A DNA stretch of 64,000 bases from Stenotrophomonas rhizophila (GTDB taxonomy: Bacteria; Pseudomonadota; Gammaproteobacteria; Xanthomonadales; Xanthomonadaceae): positions 787,586-851,585 of the forward strand of contig NZ_RJKV01000001.1 in assembly GCF_003751305.1 (NCBI RefSeq), given 5' to 3'. Of this stretch, positions 26,307 through 35,381 are shown piece after piece. The position numbers were made by a program, and so were the translations under genes. The notes below the pieces were generated by a model. That model did not search any database and had not been told where the DNA came from. It saw only the letters and a program-made list of their open reading frames with translations. How positions within the stretch are numbered: the stretch's first letter is position 1; each line of letters starts with the position of its first letter.

Positions 26307-27472
26307 CCCCTTTCCCGAACATGTCGCGCAGGCAGCAGGGTCTGTCGCTGATCGAACTGATGGTCGCGGTGGTGATCGGCACGGTGCTGATGCTGGGCGT
26401 CATCCAGGTCTTCATCGCCTCGCGCACCGCCTCCCGGTTGGCCGAAGGCGTGGCACGCACTCAGGAAAACGCCCGGTTTGCGATCGATTTCCTCGAACGC
26501 GACATCCGCATGGCCGGACACTACGGCTGCGTCAACGACCAGGCCCACTTCATCAAGGACGAGGGTGACCCGCGCCATCATTTCACCGCCGCGACCGGGG
26601 CCGGCAGTCCGCTCGATTTTTCCGTGGCGGTGCAGGGCTACGAAGCGGGCAGCACCGCGCCTGGCAACACCCTGACCCTGGGCGAGACCTGGAGTGAAGC
26701 AGGTGGCCTGCCGTCCGGGATCGCCGGGTTGAATCCGTTGGGTGGCAGTGATGTGCTGGTACTGCGCTTCCTGGCCGGCGAAGGCGTGCCGGTCACCGCG
26801 ATCACGGCGGACAGTGGCAGCAGCGAATTGACGGTCGACACCGAGCGCGTGGCCCGATTGAGTCAGGGCACACCCGCCGCGCCGACGATGTTCGGCATTG
26901 CCGATTGCGCCCATGTCGACATTTTCCCGGGCACGGTGGCCGGTGGCACGGTCACGGCGACCAATGCGGACCTGTCCAGGTATGCGCCACCCAACGGGCA
27001 GACGCTGGTGTACCGCGCCGAGTCCATCGTGTACTACATCGGCACCGGCGCCTCCGGCGAACCTGCGCTGCGACGCGCCCGTGCCAATTCCGCCGGCCAG
27101 TACCCTGCCGAGCTCAATGAAGAACTGGTGGAAGGCATCGAGAACCTGCAGGTGCTGTTCGGTCTGGATTCCACCACGGACATCAGTGCCGATGCGTCGC
27201 CGATCGGCAACATCACCGCGCAGGAAACCGCCAGTGGTGTGTCCACGGGTACCGATGCCACCGCCGCCGGGCAATGGCGCCGTGTCGGTCTGGTCCAGGT
27301 CGGCGTCCTGGCGCGCAGCCCGCAACCGGCCGATGCGTTGCAGGCCCAGCAGAAGGTGGCCCGCCAGGGCGCACTGGGCGTGGAGTTCGAGCCGTCCGAC
27401 ACCCGTGATACCCGCTACCGGGCCAGCTATGAAGTATCGGTGGCCCTGCGCAATCGACTCTATGGGAACTGA
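26303..27472 (+). CDS. pilW: Type IV pilus assembly protein PilW
   Basis: 389 residues. Leader ends QQG/LSLIELMVAVVIG with Glu +5. The signature of PilW follows (SRLAEGVARTQENARFAIDFLERDIRMAGHYGC). A long beta-rich C-terminal domain contains repeated Gly/Asp segments. PilW is the largest pilin-like subunit of the minor-pilin priming complex. It overlaps pilV by four bases, and pilX begins one base after its stop. Confidence 0.9.
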   Translation: MTPFPNMSRRQQGLSLIELMVAVVIGTVLMLGVIQVFIASRTASRLAEGVARTQENARFAIDFLERDIRMAGHYGCVNDQAHFIKDEGDPRHHFTAATGAGSPLDFSVAVQGYEAGSTAPGNTLTLGETWSEAGGLPSGIAGLNPLGGSDVLVLRFLAGEGVPVTAITADSGSSELTVDTERVARLSQGTPAAPTMFGIADCAHVDIFPGTVAGGTVTATNADLSRYAPPNGQTLVYRAESIVYYIGTGASGEPALRRARANSAGQYPAELNEELVEGIENLQVLFGLDSTTDISADASPIGNITAQETASGVSTGTDATAAGQWRRVGLVQVGVLARSPQPADALQAQQKVARQGALGVEFEPSDTRDTRYRASYEVSVALRNRLYGN

Positions 27473-27473
27473 C

Positions 27474-27992
27474 ATGCACGCCTCCGTCCGCCCCGTCGTC
27501 CAGTCTCCCGTCCCGCGCCATCAGCGCGGCGCCGTGCTGTATGTGGCGCTGGTGATGTTGATCCTGCTGGCGCTGATCGGTATCGCCGGCATGCAGGTCG
27601 CCGGCATGCAGGAGAAGATGTCGGCCAACTATCGCGCCAGCAACCTGTCCTTCCAGAACACCGAAGCGACGGTCCGCACCGCCGAGCATCTCGTGGAGAA
27701 AATCGCCAACCGTGAGGCGCTGCCCGACGGCAGTCTGATCGGCTCGGGCGACATCGATGCCGCCTGCGATGCCGCCTTCGACCCTTCGCAGTGGGGCAGC
27801 GAGCAGAGTTCCGATGCGGTGCCGGCGGTGACGGTGCGGCAGATCGACACCTGCGTTCCCTTCGGCACCACCGTCGGCATGGGCGGGCCGCGCGATAACC
27901 CCATACCGATCTACCAGATCACCGGCTATGCCGCCGACGATGCTGACAATCCCACTTCTTCGACCGTGATCGACACGGTTTTCAAGCTCTGA
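27474..27992 (+). CDS. pilX: Type IV pilus assembly protein PilX
   Basis: 172 residues. The N-terminus HQRGAVLYVALVMLILLALIGIAGMQVAGMQEKMSAN is the PilX_N signature: a pilin-like hydrophobic helix after a basic leader, without Glu at +5, as is usual for PilX/GspK-type subunits. Two cysteines (DAACDA and IDTCVP) may form a disulfide. PilX works with PilV, PilW, FimT/U and PilY1 in the tip complex. It lies 10 bases before pilY1. Confidence 0.88.
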   Translation: MHASVRPVVQSPVPRHQRGAVLYVALVMLILLALIGIAGMQVAGMQEKMSANYRASNLSFQNTEATVRTAEHLVEKIANREALPDGSLIGSGDIDAACDAAFDPSQWGSEQSSDAVPAVTVRQIDTCVPFGTTVGMGGPRDNPIPIYQITGYAADDADNPTSSTVIDTVFKL

Positions 27993-28002
27993 GGACGCGC
28001 AC

Positions 28003-31000
28003 ATGGTATCGCGCAGGACCACACTCATTTCCGCATCCGTACTGGCCGTGCTGGTCGGCGGCGGAGTGCTGACGTACCAGCTGATCGCCGCGCAGGGTCA
28101 GGGGACGCTGTCCCAGGTGCCGTTGAACAATCAGGTGCAGGCGCAACCGGCCTTCATCATGACCGTCGACAACTCCGGCTCGATGACCTTCCAGACCCAG
28201 TTCCCCGGCGCCGATGGCCAGGCCTGCTGGAGTACGTCGACCAAGACCTTCTTCAACAGTTCCAAGGCGCTCAACACCTCGGGCACCTGCGCCTTCTACT
28301 ACGTGCTGCCGGGCACGCGTATCTCCGGCGGGTACTACGGCATTGCGCCATTCGACACGTTCGGCTTCGCACGTTCCCCGACCTACAACCCGGCCTTCTA
28401 CAACCCCGCGATCAAGTATGAGCCGTGGATGCGCTATGACACCGCCCAGGAAAAGGTGGTCGATTACGCACAGGCCGCCACCGACAAGACCCTGATCGAT
28501 CCACGTTTGGCGGCCAACGCGGCCAACACGGTGGAGCTGACTGCAGCCACCACCGGGGTGTTCAACATGGTCGATGGAATGGTGGTGCCCAAGGGCACGG
28601 TCTTCTTCGCCTATGACGCCAACGGCCAAAAGAAGGACGGAACGCCGTTCGCGGCCAACAAGGACTACGTCTGGAGCACCCCGGATTTCTACAAGGTCAA
28701 CAGAAATCAGCCAACCCGGTACGACGCCACCTTCACCTACATCCCGGCCACGTTCTTCCTTCCGTATACGGGCACCAACGATCCGCGCCCTGAGCTCTCG
28801 GGTTCTCCCGGGGCCTACACGGCGGTGGATCGCGTTGCCGTCAGCAATGCCTGCGGCACGGGCTGCACGATGTGGAAGTACACGATCAAGAGCACCGACG
28901 GCGTCGCGCTGCAGAACTTCGCCAACTGGTTCTCCTACTACGGCAACCGTAACCGTTCCATGATCGCCGGCATGACCCGATCCATGGCCACGGTGGACAA
29001 CCTGCGCGTGGGCTATTTCAAGATCAACGACCACGCCAAGTTCGATATGAGTGACAAGGGCGCTGCGTTGGCGATCCGCGACCTTGGTACCAAAGACGAC
29101 AAGCGCGCGCTGTATACCGACATGATCGCGTTGAACGCCTCGGACAGTACCCCCAACCGGCAGGCGGTCAAGGCGGCGGCCACCCAGTTCACCCGCGACG
29201 ATGAGCTGGCCCCGGTGCAGCTGGCCTGCCAGAAGAATGCCGTCATGCTGTTCACCGATGGCTACAGCAACCAGGACGGGCCGACGGTCGCCAACGCCGA
29301 TGGCGATGGCAACATGGGCATTCCGTTCAAGGATGCCCATTCCAACACCCTGGCCGATATCGCCGCGGCCTATTACAACAACAAGGATGGTAAATCCCCG
29401 CTGCGACCGGACCTCACCCCGGGGCTGGTGCCGGTACCTGAGGCCTGCAGCGCGGCCAATCCGGATCCGCGCCTGGATTGCCAGAAGAACCTGCACATCA
29501 ATTTCTACGGCATCACCCTGGGTGGCCGCGGCAAGCTGTTCAATCCCGATGTGGTCCAGGATCCGTATACCAACGCGGCCATCTACGGCAACTGGCCACC
29601 GCGCGAGAACGGCGCGATCAGCACCATCGATGATATCTGGCATGCCGCGGTCAACACGCGCGGCGAGTTCATCAACGCGCGTACGCCGGCCGACATCACC
29701 CAGGCCATGCGCCGCGTGCTGTCGTCGGTGACGGCCGGCGCCTCCTCCTCCGGCAGCTACGCACAGTCCGGCGCGCGTATCGGCACCGGCTCGATGGCGG
29801 TGGCGCCGTACTATGAGATCGCCAACGAGTCGACCGACTGGTTCAGCCGCCTCACCGCGAGCCAGATCACCATCGACCAGGCAACGCGCAAAGCGGTCTA
29901 CACCACGGCCTGGGAAGCCAGTGCCAAGATGCCCCAGCCGACCTCGCGCCGGGTTTTCTTCGGCAGGAACAGCGATGTCCTGCCGTTCGACTCCAACAAT
30001 GTCACGCTGGAGTCGTTGTGTGATCTGTCCTCGTCGTTGTACCCGGGCATGGCCCGTTGCTCGGCCGGCGAGCTGACGGATATCGGGGCGACCTCGGCAA
30101 CGGCGGTCAGCTATCTGCTGGGCGACAAGAGCCGCGAGACGCGGCGCGGCGGACGCTTCCGTGATCGCACCACGGTGCTGGGCGACATCATCAATTCCTC
30201 GCCGGTCATCAGTGCACCTGTGGATGATTACGGCTACCGGGGGCTGGGCGGCGACCTGGCCACGAGCTACTCCGCCTACCTGACGACCAAGCGCGATAGT
30301 GGTCGTTACATGGTCTACGTCGGCGCGAACGACGGCATGCTGCATGCCTTCGATGGTGGCATGGGTGCGGCCGGCACGATGGACAATGGCGGCGGTGCTG
30401 AAACGTTTGCCTACATCCCCGCCACGTCGATGGGCCACATGGGCAACCTGCTGTTCCCGCTGGATCCGAACAATCAGGCCTTCCAGAAGTTCTCCCACCG
30501 TTACTACGTCGATGGCCCGGTCGCAGTGTCCGATGCGCGCATCGGCAACAACTGGGGCACCGTGCTGGTCGGCACGACCGGTGCAGGCGGGCGCGGTGTG
30601 TTCGCTCTGGATGTGACCAGCCCGGGCAGCTTCGGCACCACCAGCCGCCTGTGGGAGATCAACGATCTCAGCGGGTCCGATGCGGTGAAGGCCAACATCG
30701 GGCATGTCCTGGGCAAGCCGGTCATCGTGCCGTTCAAGGATGCCAGCGGGACGGTGACGTGGAAGGCCATCTTCGGCAACGGCTACGGCAGCGCCAGTGG
30801 CAAGGTCGTGTTGTTCATGGTGGACATTGGTACGGGCACGCCGAACATCACGATGATCGAAGCGTCCGAGACCGCGGGAACCCCGCCGGCCGGCAAGAAC
30901 GGCCTGGGCAACATCCTGGTGGTGGATCGCTGGTCCGGCAGCAACCGCGGGCGTGACGGCTATGCCGATACGGTGTACGCGGCCGATCAGAAGGGCGCGA

Positions 31001-31833
31001 TGTGGAAGTTCGACCTGCGCAACACCAGTGCGACGGTGTCCACGCCGCTGTTCACCACACAGACCAGCACCCGGAATGGGTTGACCTACCGCCAGCCGAT
31101 CACCGGCGGCATCAATGCCACCAACGGTGACCGCGGCGGCGTGATGCTGTTCTTCGGTACGGGTAGCTTCGTGTTCAACGAAGACGTCCGCGACGACTCG
31201 ATTCAATCGCTGTATGCCGTCCTGGACGCCTCCGATGATGTACCTGGCGAGACCATGACCGCAGCCGATCTGCGCCCGTACACCGTCTCCGCCTCCGGTG
31301 ATGTGCGCACGATGACACCGGGGACGGTACCGGCCAATGCGCGCGGCTGGCATGTGGACCTGCCGGCGGGTGAGCGTTTCGTGGCCTATCCCGCGCTGGC
31401 CTCGGGGGTGGTCTTCATGCCCACCTACGTGCCCAACCCGACCACCAAGAGCTGTGCCTCGGATGGCTCCAACTGGCTGTTCGGGTTGAGTGCACAGTCC
31501 GGCGCTCCCGCGTTGTCGAAGATGCGCGCCGGGTCGCCGACCGGCACCAAGTACGGTGCAGGCACGGCGGCGGTTCCGCTGTCGACGGGCGGCAACGCAC
31601 CGGTGAAGGACGTCGGCGTGCAGGTGCTGCCGCGCCAGCAGCCGCCGGGCAGCATTTCCGGCGATGACCCGGGCGGGCCGGGTGGTGGTGGGCCGGGGTC
31701 GCCGGGCGGTGGCAAGCCGCCGCCGGTCGAACCGCCCGCCGAGCCCTGTCAGATGCTCGTGACCGCAGCCGGCGGCGTCCCGATGTACGTGCCTTATCCC
31801 TGTGGTCGCCAGTCCTGGAGGCAGTTGCAATGA
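28003..31833 (+). CDS. pilY1: Type IV pilus tip adhesin PilY1
   Basis: 1276 residues. A hydrophobic signal segment (ISASVLAVLVGGGVLTYQL) precedes an N-terminal von Willebrand A domain with a MIDAS motif D56-N-S-G-S60. The C-terminal half is the PilY1 beta-propeller (VYVGANDGMLHAFDGG, VLVGTTGAGGRGVFALD, VYAADQKGAMWKFDL). A Gly/Pro-rich segment and a Cys-containing tail end the protein. PilY1 sits at the pilus tip, controls extension and retraction, and acts as adhesin and surface sensor. The stop overlaps pilE by four bases, so it belongs to the minor-pilin operon. Confidence 0.92.
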   Translation: MVSRRTTLISASVLAVLVGGGVLTYQLIAAQGQGTLSQVPLNNQVQAQPAFIMTVDNSGSMTFQTQFPGADGQACWSTSTKTFFNSSKALNTSGTCAFYYVLPGTRISGGYYGIAPFDTFGFARSPTYNPAFYNPAIKYEPWMRYDTAQEKVVDYAQAATDKTLIDPRLAANAANTVELTAATTGVFNMVDGMVVPKGTVFFAYDANGQKKDGTPFAANKDYVWSTPDFYKVNRNQPTRYDATFTYIPATFFLPYTGTNDPRPELSGSPGAYTAVDRVAVSNACGTGCTMWKYTIKSTDGVALQNFANWFSYYGNRNRSMIAGMTRSMATVDNLRVGYFKINDHAKFDMSDKGAALAIRDLGTKDDKRALYTDMIALNASDSTPNRQAVKAAATQFTRDDELAPVQLACQKNAVMLFTDGYSNQDGPTVANADGDGNMGIPFKDAHSNTLADIAAAYYNNKDGKSPLRPDLTPGLVPVPEACSAANPDPRLDCQKNLHINFYGITLGGRGKLFNPDVVQDPYTNAAIYGNWPPRENGAISTIDDIWHAAVNTRGEFINARTPADITQAMRRVLSSVTAGASSSGSYAQSGARIGTGSMAVAPYYEIANESTDWFSRLTASQITIDQATRKAVYTTAWEASAKMPQPTSRRVFFGRNSDVLPFDSNNVTLESLCDLSSSLYPGMARCSAGELTDIGATSATAVSYLLGDKSRETRRGGRFRDRTTVLGDIINSSPVISAPVDDYGYRGLGGDLATSYSAYLTTKRDSGRYMVYVGANDGMLHAFDGGMGAAGTMDNGGGAETFAYIPATSMGHMGNLLFPLDPNNQAFQKFSHRYYVDGPVAVSDARIGNNWGTVLVGTTGAGGRGVFALDVTSPGSFGTTSRLWEINDLSGSDAVKANIGHVLGKPVIVPFKDASGTVTWKAIFGNGYGSASGKVVLFMVDIGTGTPNITMIEASETAGTPPAGKNGLGNILVVDRWSGSNRGRDGYADTVYAADQKGAMWKFDLRNTSATVSTPLFTTQTSTRNGLTYRQPITGGINATNGDRGGVMLFFGTGSFVFNEDVRDDSIQSLYAVLDASDDVPGETMTAADLRPYTVSASGDVRTMTPGTVPANARGWHVDLPAGERFVAYPALASGVVFMPTYVPNPTTKSCASDGSNWLFGLSAQSGAPALSKMRAGSPTGTKYGAGTAAVPLSTGGNAPVKDVGVQVLPRQQPPGSISGDDPGGPGGGGPGSPGGGKPPPVEPPAEPCQMLVTAAGGVPMYVPYPCGRQSWRQLQ

Positions 31834-32285
31834 GTCGTTCGTTTCCCGCCATGGTCCGCGCCCGGCGCGCCTCGCCCACTTTCGCGCGCGGGGTGAGCGG
31901 CTTCACGCTCATCGAGCTCATGCTGGTGGTGATCGTCATGGCGATCCTGGCCGGTATCGCCTACCCGAGCTACGTGGAGCAGACCCGCAAGTCCAAGCGT
32001 GGCCAGGTCAAGGCGGATCTGGTCGAGTATGCGCAGCTGGCCGAGCGCTACCACACTACGCAGAACACCTACGAGGGCTTCACGTTGCCCGGTGGCGGCT
32101 CATCGATCAGCTCGCCGCGCGAAGGCGGCACCGCGGCCTACAGTGTCGGCTTTGTTGGCACGCAGTCCGCGTTTACGCTGTCCGCGACCGCGCAGGGCAA
32201 TCAGGCCAAGGACAAGTGCGGCGACCTCGGCATCAACCAGGCCAACGTCAAGACCAGTGGCGGCACGCTTTCCGAATGTTGGTAA
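31830..32285 (+). CDS. pilE: Type IV pilin-like protein PilE
   Basis: 151 residues. Leader ends RGVSG/FTLIELMLVVIVMAILAGIAYPSYVEQTRKSKRGQVKADLVEYAQLAERY, with Glu +5. The C-terminal disulfide loop is formed by Cys in KDKCGDLG and SECW at the very end. This is the PilE-type minor pilin found after pilY1 in Xanthomonas and Pseudomonas, distinct from the major pilin PilA. It is the last gene of the operon, 52 bases before the tRNA-Asn promoter -10. Confidence 0.9.
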   Translation: MSRSFPAMVRARRASPTFARGVSGFTLIELMLVVIVMAILAGIAYPSYVEQTRKSKRGQVKADLVEYAQLAERYHTTQNTYEGFTLPGGGSSISSPREGGTAAYSVGFVGTQSAFTLSATAQGNQAKDKCGDLGINQANVKTSGGTLSECW

Positions 32286-32314
32286 CGTGCTGAGCGAAAC
32301 CTTGCGCCCGGGTG

Positions 32315-32343
32315 TTGCCCTCCGCGCGAGGGGCCCGTACAAT
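32315..32343 (+). promoter_or_regulatory. Promoter of tRNA-Asn
   Basis: A -35 TTGCCC (32315-32320) and a -10 TACAAT (32338-32343) are separated by 17 bases. The tRNA starts 10 bases after the -10. Confidence 0.75.
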
Positions 32344-32353
32344 GCGCCTCCCC

Positions 32354-32430
32354 GCCCGAATAGCTCAGCCGGTTAGAGCACTTGACTGTTAATCAGGGGG
32401 TCGTTGGTTCGAGTCCAACTTCGGGCGCCA
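32354..32430 (+). tRNA. tRNA-Asn (anticodon GTT)
   Basis: A full cloverleaf of 77 bases including encoded CCA. Acceptor arms GCCCGAA / TTCGGGC, discriminator G, anticodon loop CTGTTAA giving anticodon GTT, and T-loop GGTTCGAGTCC. It lies between pilE and a fimT-like gene on the opposite strand. Confidence 0.97.
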
Positions 32431-32440
32431 GATTCTGCAG

Positions 32441-32470
32441 AAGCCGCGAGCAATCGCGGCTTTTGTCGTT
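32441..32470 (+). terminator. Terminator of tRNA-Asn
   Basis: A 9-bp stem AAGCCGCGA / TCGCGGCTT with a GCAA tetraloop, followed by TTGTCGTTT, 10 bases after the tRNA. It also lies before the stop of the convergent fimT-like gene. Confidence 0.7.
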
Positions 32471-32482
32471 TCTGACTGGCCG

Positions 32483-33031
32483 TCATGGCTCGCAGGGGAT
32501 TGGATCCCGGAGGATCACCGAGCGGGCGCGCCCGCTGTTGCTGACGATCACTTTGCTGTGCTGGCGGCCGCGCGCGCAGATGATGACGCTCTGATTGACT
32601 CCCATGCTGCGACCGTCCGGTCGGAACCGCAGGCGAGGGCGCCCGGTCGAGGCCGGGGCCAGCAGGGTCAGGCCGGTCTGACCGGGGTAGTACTGCAGGA
32701 TGTCCTTCTCGATAGCGGGTTGCCTGCTGCGCAGGGGATCGCGGTAGGTCATCCATCCCTTGCTCCATTCCGCGGTGCACCGCCGACCATCGTCGCTGGG
32801 GCAGACGCTGACGATTTCCCGGCGGGTCACCGCGGCCAGGCGCGCACCGGCGAAGGCCGAGTTCAGCTGCATCCGCAGCGCATCCGCGCGCAGATTGGAC
32901 ACCGTCTCGACGAGGCTGGGTCCTGCAACGGCAACCAGCAGCCCGAGAATCACCAGGGTGGCGATCAGCTCCAGCAGGGTCAGCCCGGCGCATCGGTAAC
33001 GGGGAGTGGGCCGTAGCACAGGACAGGACAT
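32483..33031 (-). CDS. Second GspH/FimT family pseudopilin
   Basis: 182 residues. Leader ends RCAG/LTLLELIATLVILGLLVAVAGPSL with Glu +5 (LTLLE). The GspH domain follows, with ADALRMQLNSAFAGARLAAVTRREIVSVCPSDDG and WSKGWMTY. The C-terminus includes ICARGRQHSKVIVSNSGRARS, a basic patch. In Xanthomonadaceae FimT proteins with a basic C-terminus bind DNA during natural transformation; the Arg/Lys-rich tail fits, but this is inference. It is convergent with pilE/tRNA-Asn and divergent from uvrB, separated from the pilus operon. Confidence 0.8.
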   Translation of the reverse strand: MSCPVLRPTPRYRCAGLTLLELIATLVILGLLVAVAGPSLVETVSNLRADALRMQLNSAFAGARLAAVTRREIVSVCPSDDGRRCTAEWSKGWMTYRDPLRSRQPAIEKDILQYYPGQTGLTLLAPASTGRPRLRFRPDGRSMGVNQSVIICARGRQHSKVIVSNSGRARSVILRDPIPCEP

Positions 33032-33174
33032 CCGTCAGCGGGGAAGCCCTGAGCTTGCCGCCCGGGGTGCAGCCTGAATATCAGCCTGACCAGTCCTGAA
33101 GCATCGGTGCAACCCTCAACCGGCCGTCACCAACCCGGCCGTTATACTGGAGGCTTCCCGGCAGTGGCGGCACC

Positions 33175-35199
33175 ATGAGCGATCGTTTCCAACTTGAATC
33201 CCCGTATTCGCCGGCGGGCGACCAACCGGCGGCCATCGAGAAACTGACCGCCAACTTCGAGGCAGGCATCGCCAAGCAGACCCTGCTCGGCGTGACCGGT
33301 TCCGGCAAGACCTACACGGTCGCCAACGTGATCCAGCGGGTGCAGAAGCCGACGCTGGTGATGGCGCCGAACAAGACCCTGGCCGCGCAGTTGTACGGCG
33401 AGTTCAAGTCGTTCTTCCCGCACAACGCGGTCGAGTATTTCGTCAGCTATTACGATTACTACCAGCCCGAGGCCTACGTGCCCTCGTCGGACACCTTCAT
33501 CGAGAAGGACAGTTCGATCAACGAGCACATCGAGCAGATGCGATTGGCGGCGACCAAGACACTGCTGTCGCGCCCGGATGCGATCGTGGTGGCCACGGTA
33601 TCGGCGATCTACGGCCTCGGCGCGCCCGAGGACTATCTGTCGATGCGCCTGATCCTCTCCACCGGTGAGCGCATCGACCAGCGCGATCTGATCAAGCACC
33701 TGACCCAGCTGCAGTACACGCGCAACGAGTTCGAGCTGCACCGCGGTACCTTCCGCGTGCGCGGCGAAGTGATCGATGTGTTCCCGGCCGAGTCGGACAG
33801 CGAAGCGGTGCGCATCGAACTGTTCGAAGGCGAGGTCGAGCAGATCAGCATGTTCGATCCGCTGACCGGCGAGAGCCTGCGCAAGATGATGCGCTACACG
33901 ATCTACCCCAAAACCCACTACGCGACCACCCGCGAGCGCGTGCTTTCGGCAGTGGATACGATCAAGGCGGAGTTGAAGGTCCGCCTGGAACAACTGTACG
34001 AACAGAACAAGCTGGTGGAAGCGCAGCGCCTGGCGCAGCGTACCCAGTTCGATCTGGAGATGATGGCCGAGGTCGGCTACTGCAACGGCATCGAGAACTA
34101 CTCGCGGCATCTCACCGGCAAGAACGCAGGCGATCCACCCCCGACGCTGTTCGACTACCTGCCGCCGGACGCGTTGCTGGTGATCGACGAATCGCACGTG
34201 ACCATTCCGCAGATCGGCGCGATGTTCAAAGGCGACCGCTCACGCAAGGAAACCCTGGTCGAGTTCGGTTTCCGCCTGCCGTCGGCATTGGACAACCGTC
34301 CGCTGCGTTTCGAGGAATGGGAAGAGCGTTGCCCGCGCAGCATCTATGTCTCGGCCACGCCGGGTCCCTACGAACTGCGCGAGACCGAAGGCGAGATCAC
34401 CGAGCTGGTGGTGCGTCCGACTGGCCTGATCGATCCCGTGGTCGAAATCCGTCCGGTCGGCACCCAGGTCGACGATCTGATGTCCGAGGTCAACGAACGG
34501 ATCAAGCTCGGCGACCGCGTGCTGGTTACCACGTTGACCAAGCGCATGGCCGAGAACCTCACCGAGTACCTGACCGAACACGGCATTCGCGTGCGTTATC
34601 TGCATTCGGATATCGACACCGTTGAGCGGGTGGAGATCATCCGTGATCTGCGCCTGGGCAAGTTCGATGTGCTGGTCGGCATCAACCTGCTGCGCGAAGG
34701 CCTGGACATGCCGGAAGTGTCGCTGGTGGCGATCCTCGATGCCGACAAGGAAGGCTTCCTGCGTTCGACGGGGTCGCTGATCCAGACCATCGGCCGCGCC
34801 GCGCGCAACCTGCGTGGCAAGGCGATCCTCTATGCGGACAAGATGACCCGGTCGATGCAGGCGGCGATCGACGAGACCGACCGCCGCCGCGCCAAGCAGG
34901 TCGAATACAACGAGCTGCACGGCATCGTGCCCAAGTCGGTGCTGCGCCCGATCACCGATGTGCTGGAGGGTGCGCGTTCGGAAGCGGCCGAAAAAGAGTC
35001 GCGCGGGAAAGGGAAGGGCAAGGGCAAGCGCGTGGCTGAAGAGTCCACCGATTACCGCACGATGGAGCCGGCCCAGATCGCCAAGCGCCTGCAGGCGCTG
35101 GAGCAGCAGATGTACCAGCATGCACGCGATCTGGAGTTCGAAGATGCCGCCCGTGTGCGCGACCAGATCCGGCAGTTGAAGGAGGCCAGCCTGGGCTGA
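33175..35199 (+). CDS. uvrB: UvrABC system protein B
   Basis: 674 residues, standard length. The damage-verification helicase-like subunit of nucleotide excision repair. Walker A GVTGSGKT is at 39-46; the beta-hairpin [12 protein letters not shown] and the C-terminal helicase motifs ([39 protein letters not shown]) are complete. A UVR domain near the C-terminus ([21 protein letters not shown]) binds UvrC. Unusual is a Lys/Gly-rich linker ([11 protein letters not shown]) before the UVR domain. A TATACT -10-like element lies at 33143-33148. uvrC is also in this window (49721). Confidence 0.97.
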   Translation: MSDRFQLESPYSPAGDQPAAIEKLTANFEAGIAKQTLLGVTGSGKTYTVANVIQRVQKPTLVMAPNKTLAAQLYGEFKSFFPHNAVEYFVSYYDYYQPEAYVPSSDTFIEKDSSINEHIEQMRLAATKTLLSRPDAIVVATVSAIYGLGAPEDYLSMRLILSTGERIDQRDLIKHLTQLQYTRNEFELHRGTFRVRGEVIDVFPAESDSEAVRIELFEGEVEQISMFDPLTGESLRKMMRYTIYPKTHYATTRERVLSAVDTIKAELKVRLEQLYEQNKLVEAQRLAQRTQFDLEMMAEVGYCNGIENYSRHLTGKNAGDPPPTLFDYLPPDALLVIDESHVTIPQIGAMFKGDRSRKETLVEFGFRLPSALDNRPLRFEEWEERCPRSIYVSATPGPYELRETEGEITELVVRPTGLIDPVVEIRPVGTQVDDLMSEVNERIKLGDRVLVTTLTKRMAENLTEYLTEHGIRVRYLHSDIDTVERVEIIRDLRLGKFDVLVGINLLREGLDMPEVSLVAILDADKEGFLRSTGSLIQTIGRAARNLRGKAILYADKMTRSMQAAIDETDRRRAKQVEYNELHGIVPKSVLRPITDVLEGARSEAAEKESRGKGKGKGKRVAEESTDYRTMEPAQIAKRLQALEQQMYQHARDLEFEDAARVRDQIRQLKEASLG

Positions 35200-35231
35200 A
35201 CAACACATCGTGAAATATCTTCACAAAAGTG

Positions 35232-35260
35232 TTGCGCTTTCCCGGGGGCGTCCGTAATAT
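35232..35260 (+). promoter_or_regulatory. Promoter of tRNA-Val
   Basis: A -35 TTGCGC (35232-35237) and a -10 TAATAT (35255-35260) are separated by 17 bases, 46 bases before the tRNA. Confidence 0.75.
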
Positions 35261-35306
35261 ACGCGGCCTGCACCGACGCATTCGCAGCGGGGCAGGAAAG
35301 CAAAAC

Positions 35307-35381
35307 GGGCGGTTAGCTCAGCGGTAGAGCACTACCTTGACATGGTAGGGGTCACAGGTTCGAACCCTGTACCGCCCACCA
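35307..35381 (+). tRNA. tRNA-Val (anticodon GAC), island insertion site
   Basis: A cloverleaf of 75 bases with encoded CCA. Acceptor arms GGGCGGT / ACCGCCC, anticodon loop TTGACAT giving GAC, and T-loop GGTTCGAACCC. Its 3' 48 bases plus two flanking bases are repeated at 40943-40992, so an integrated element follows directly. The tRNA stays intact because the attachment repeat restores its 3' end. Confidence 0.97.

Noticed and set aside
27982..31830. Open frame of about 1280 codons antisense to pilY1
   Set aside because: Same cause; pilY1 on the plus strand has the signal sequence, MIDAS motif and propeller.
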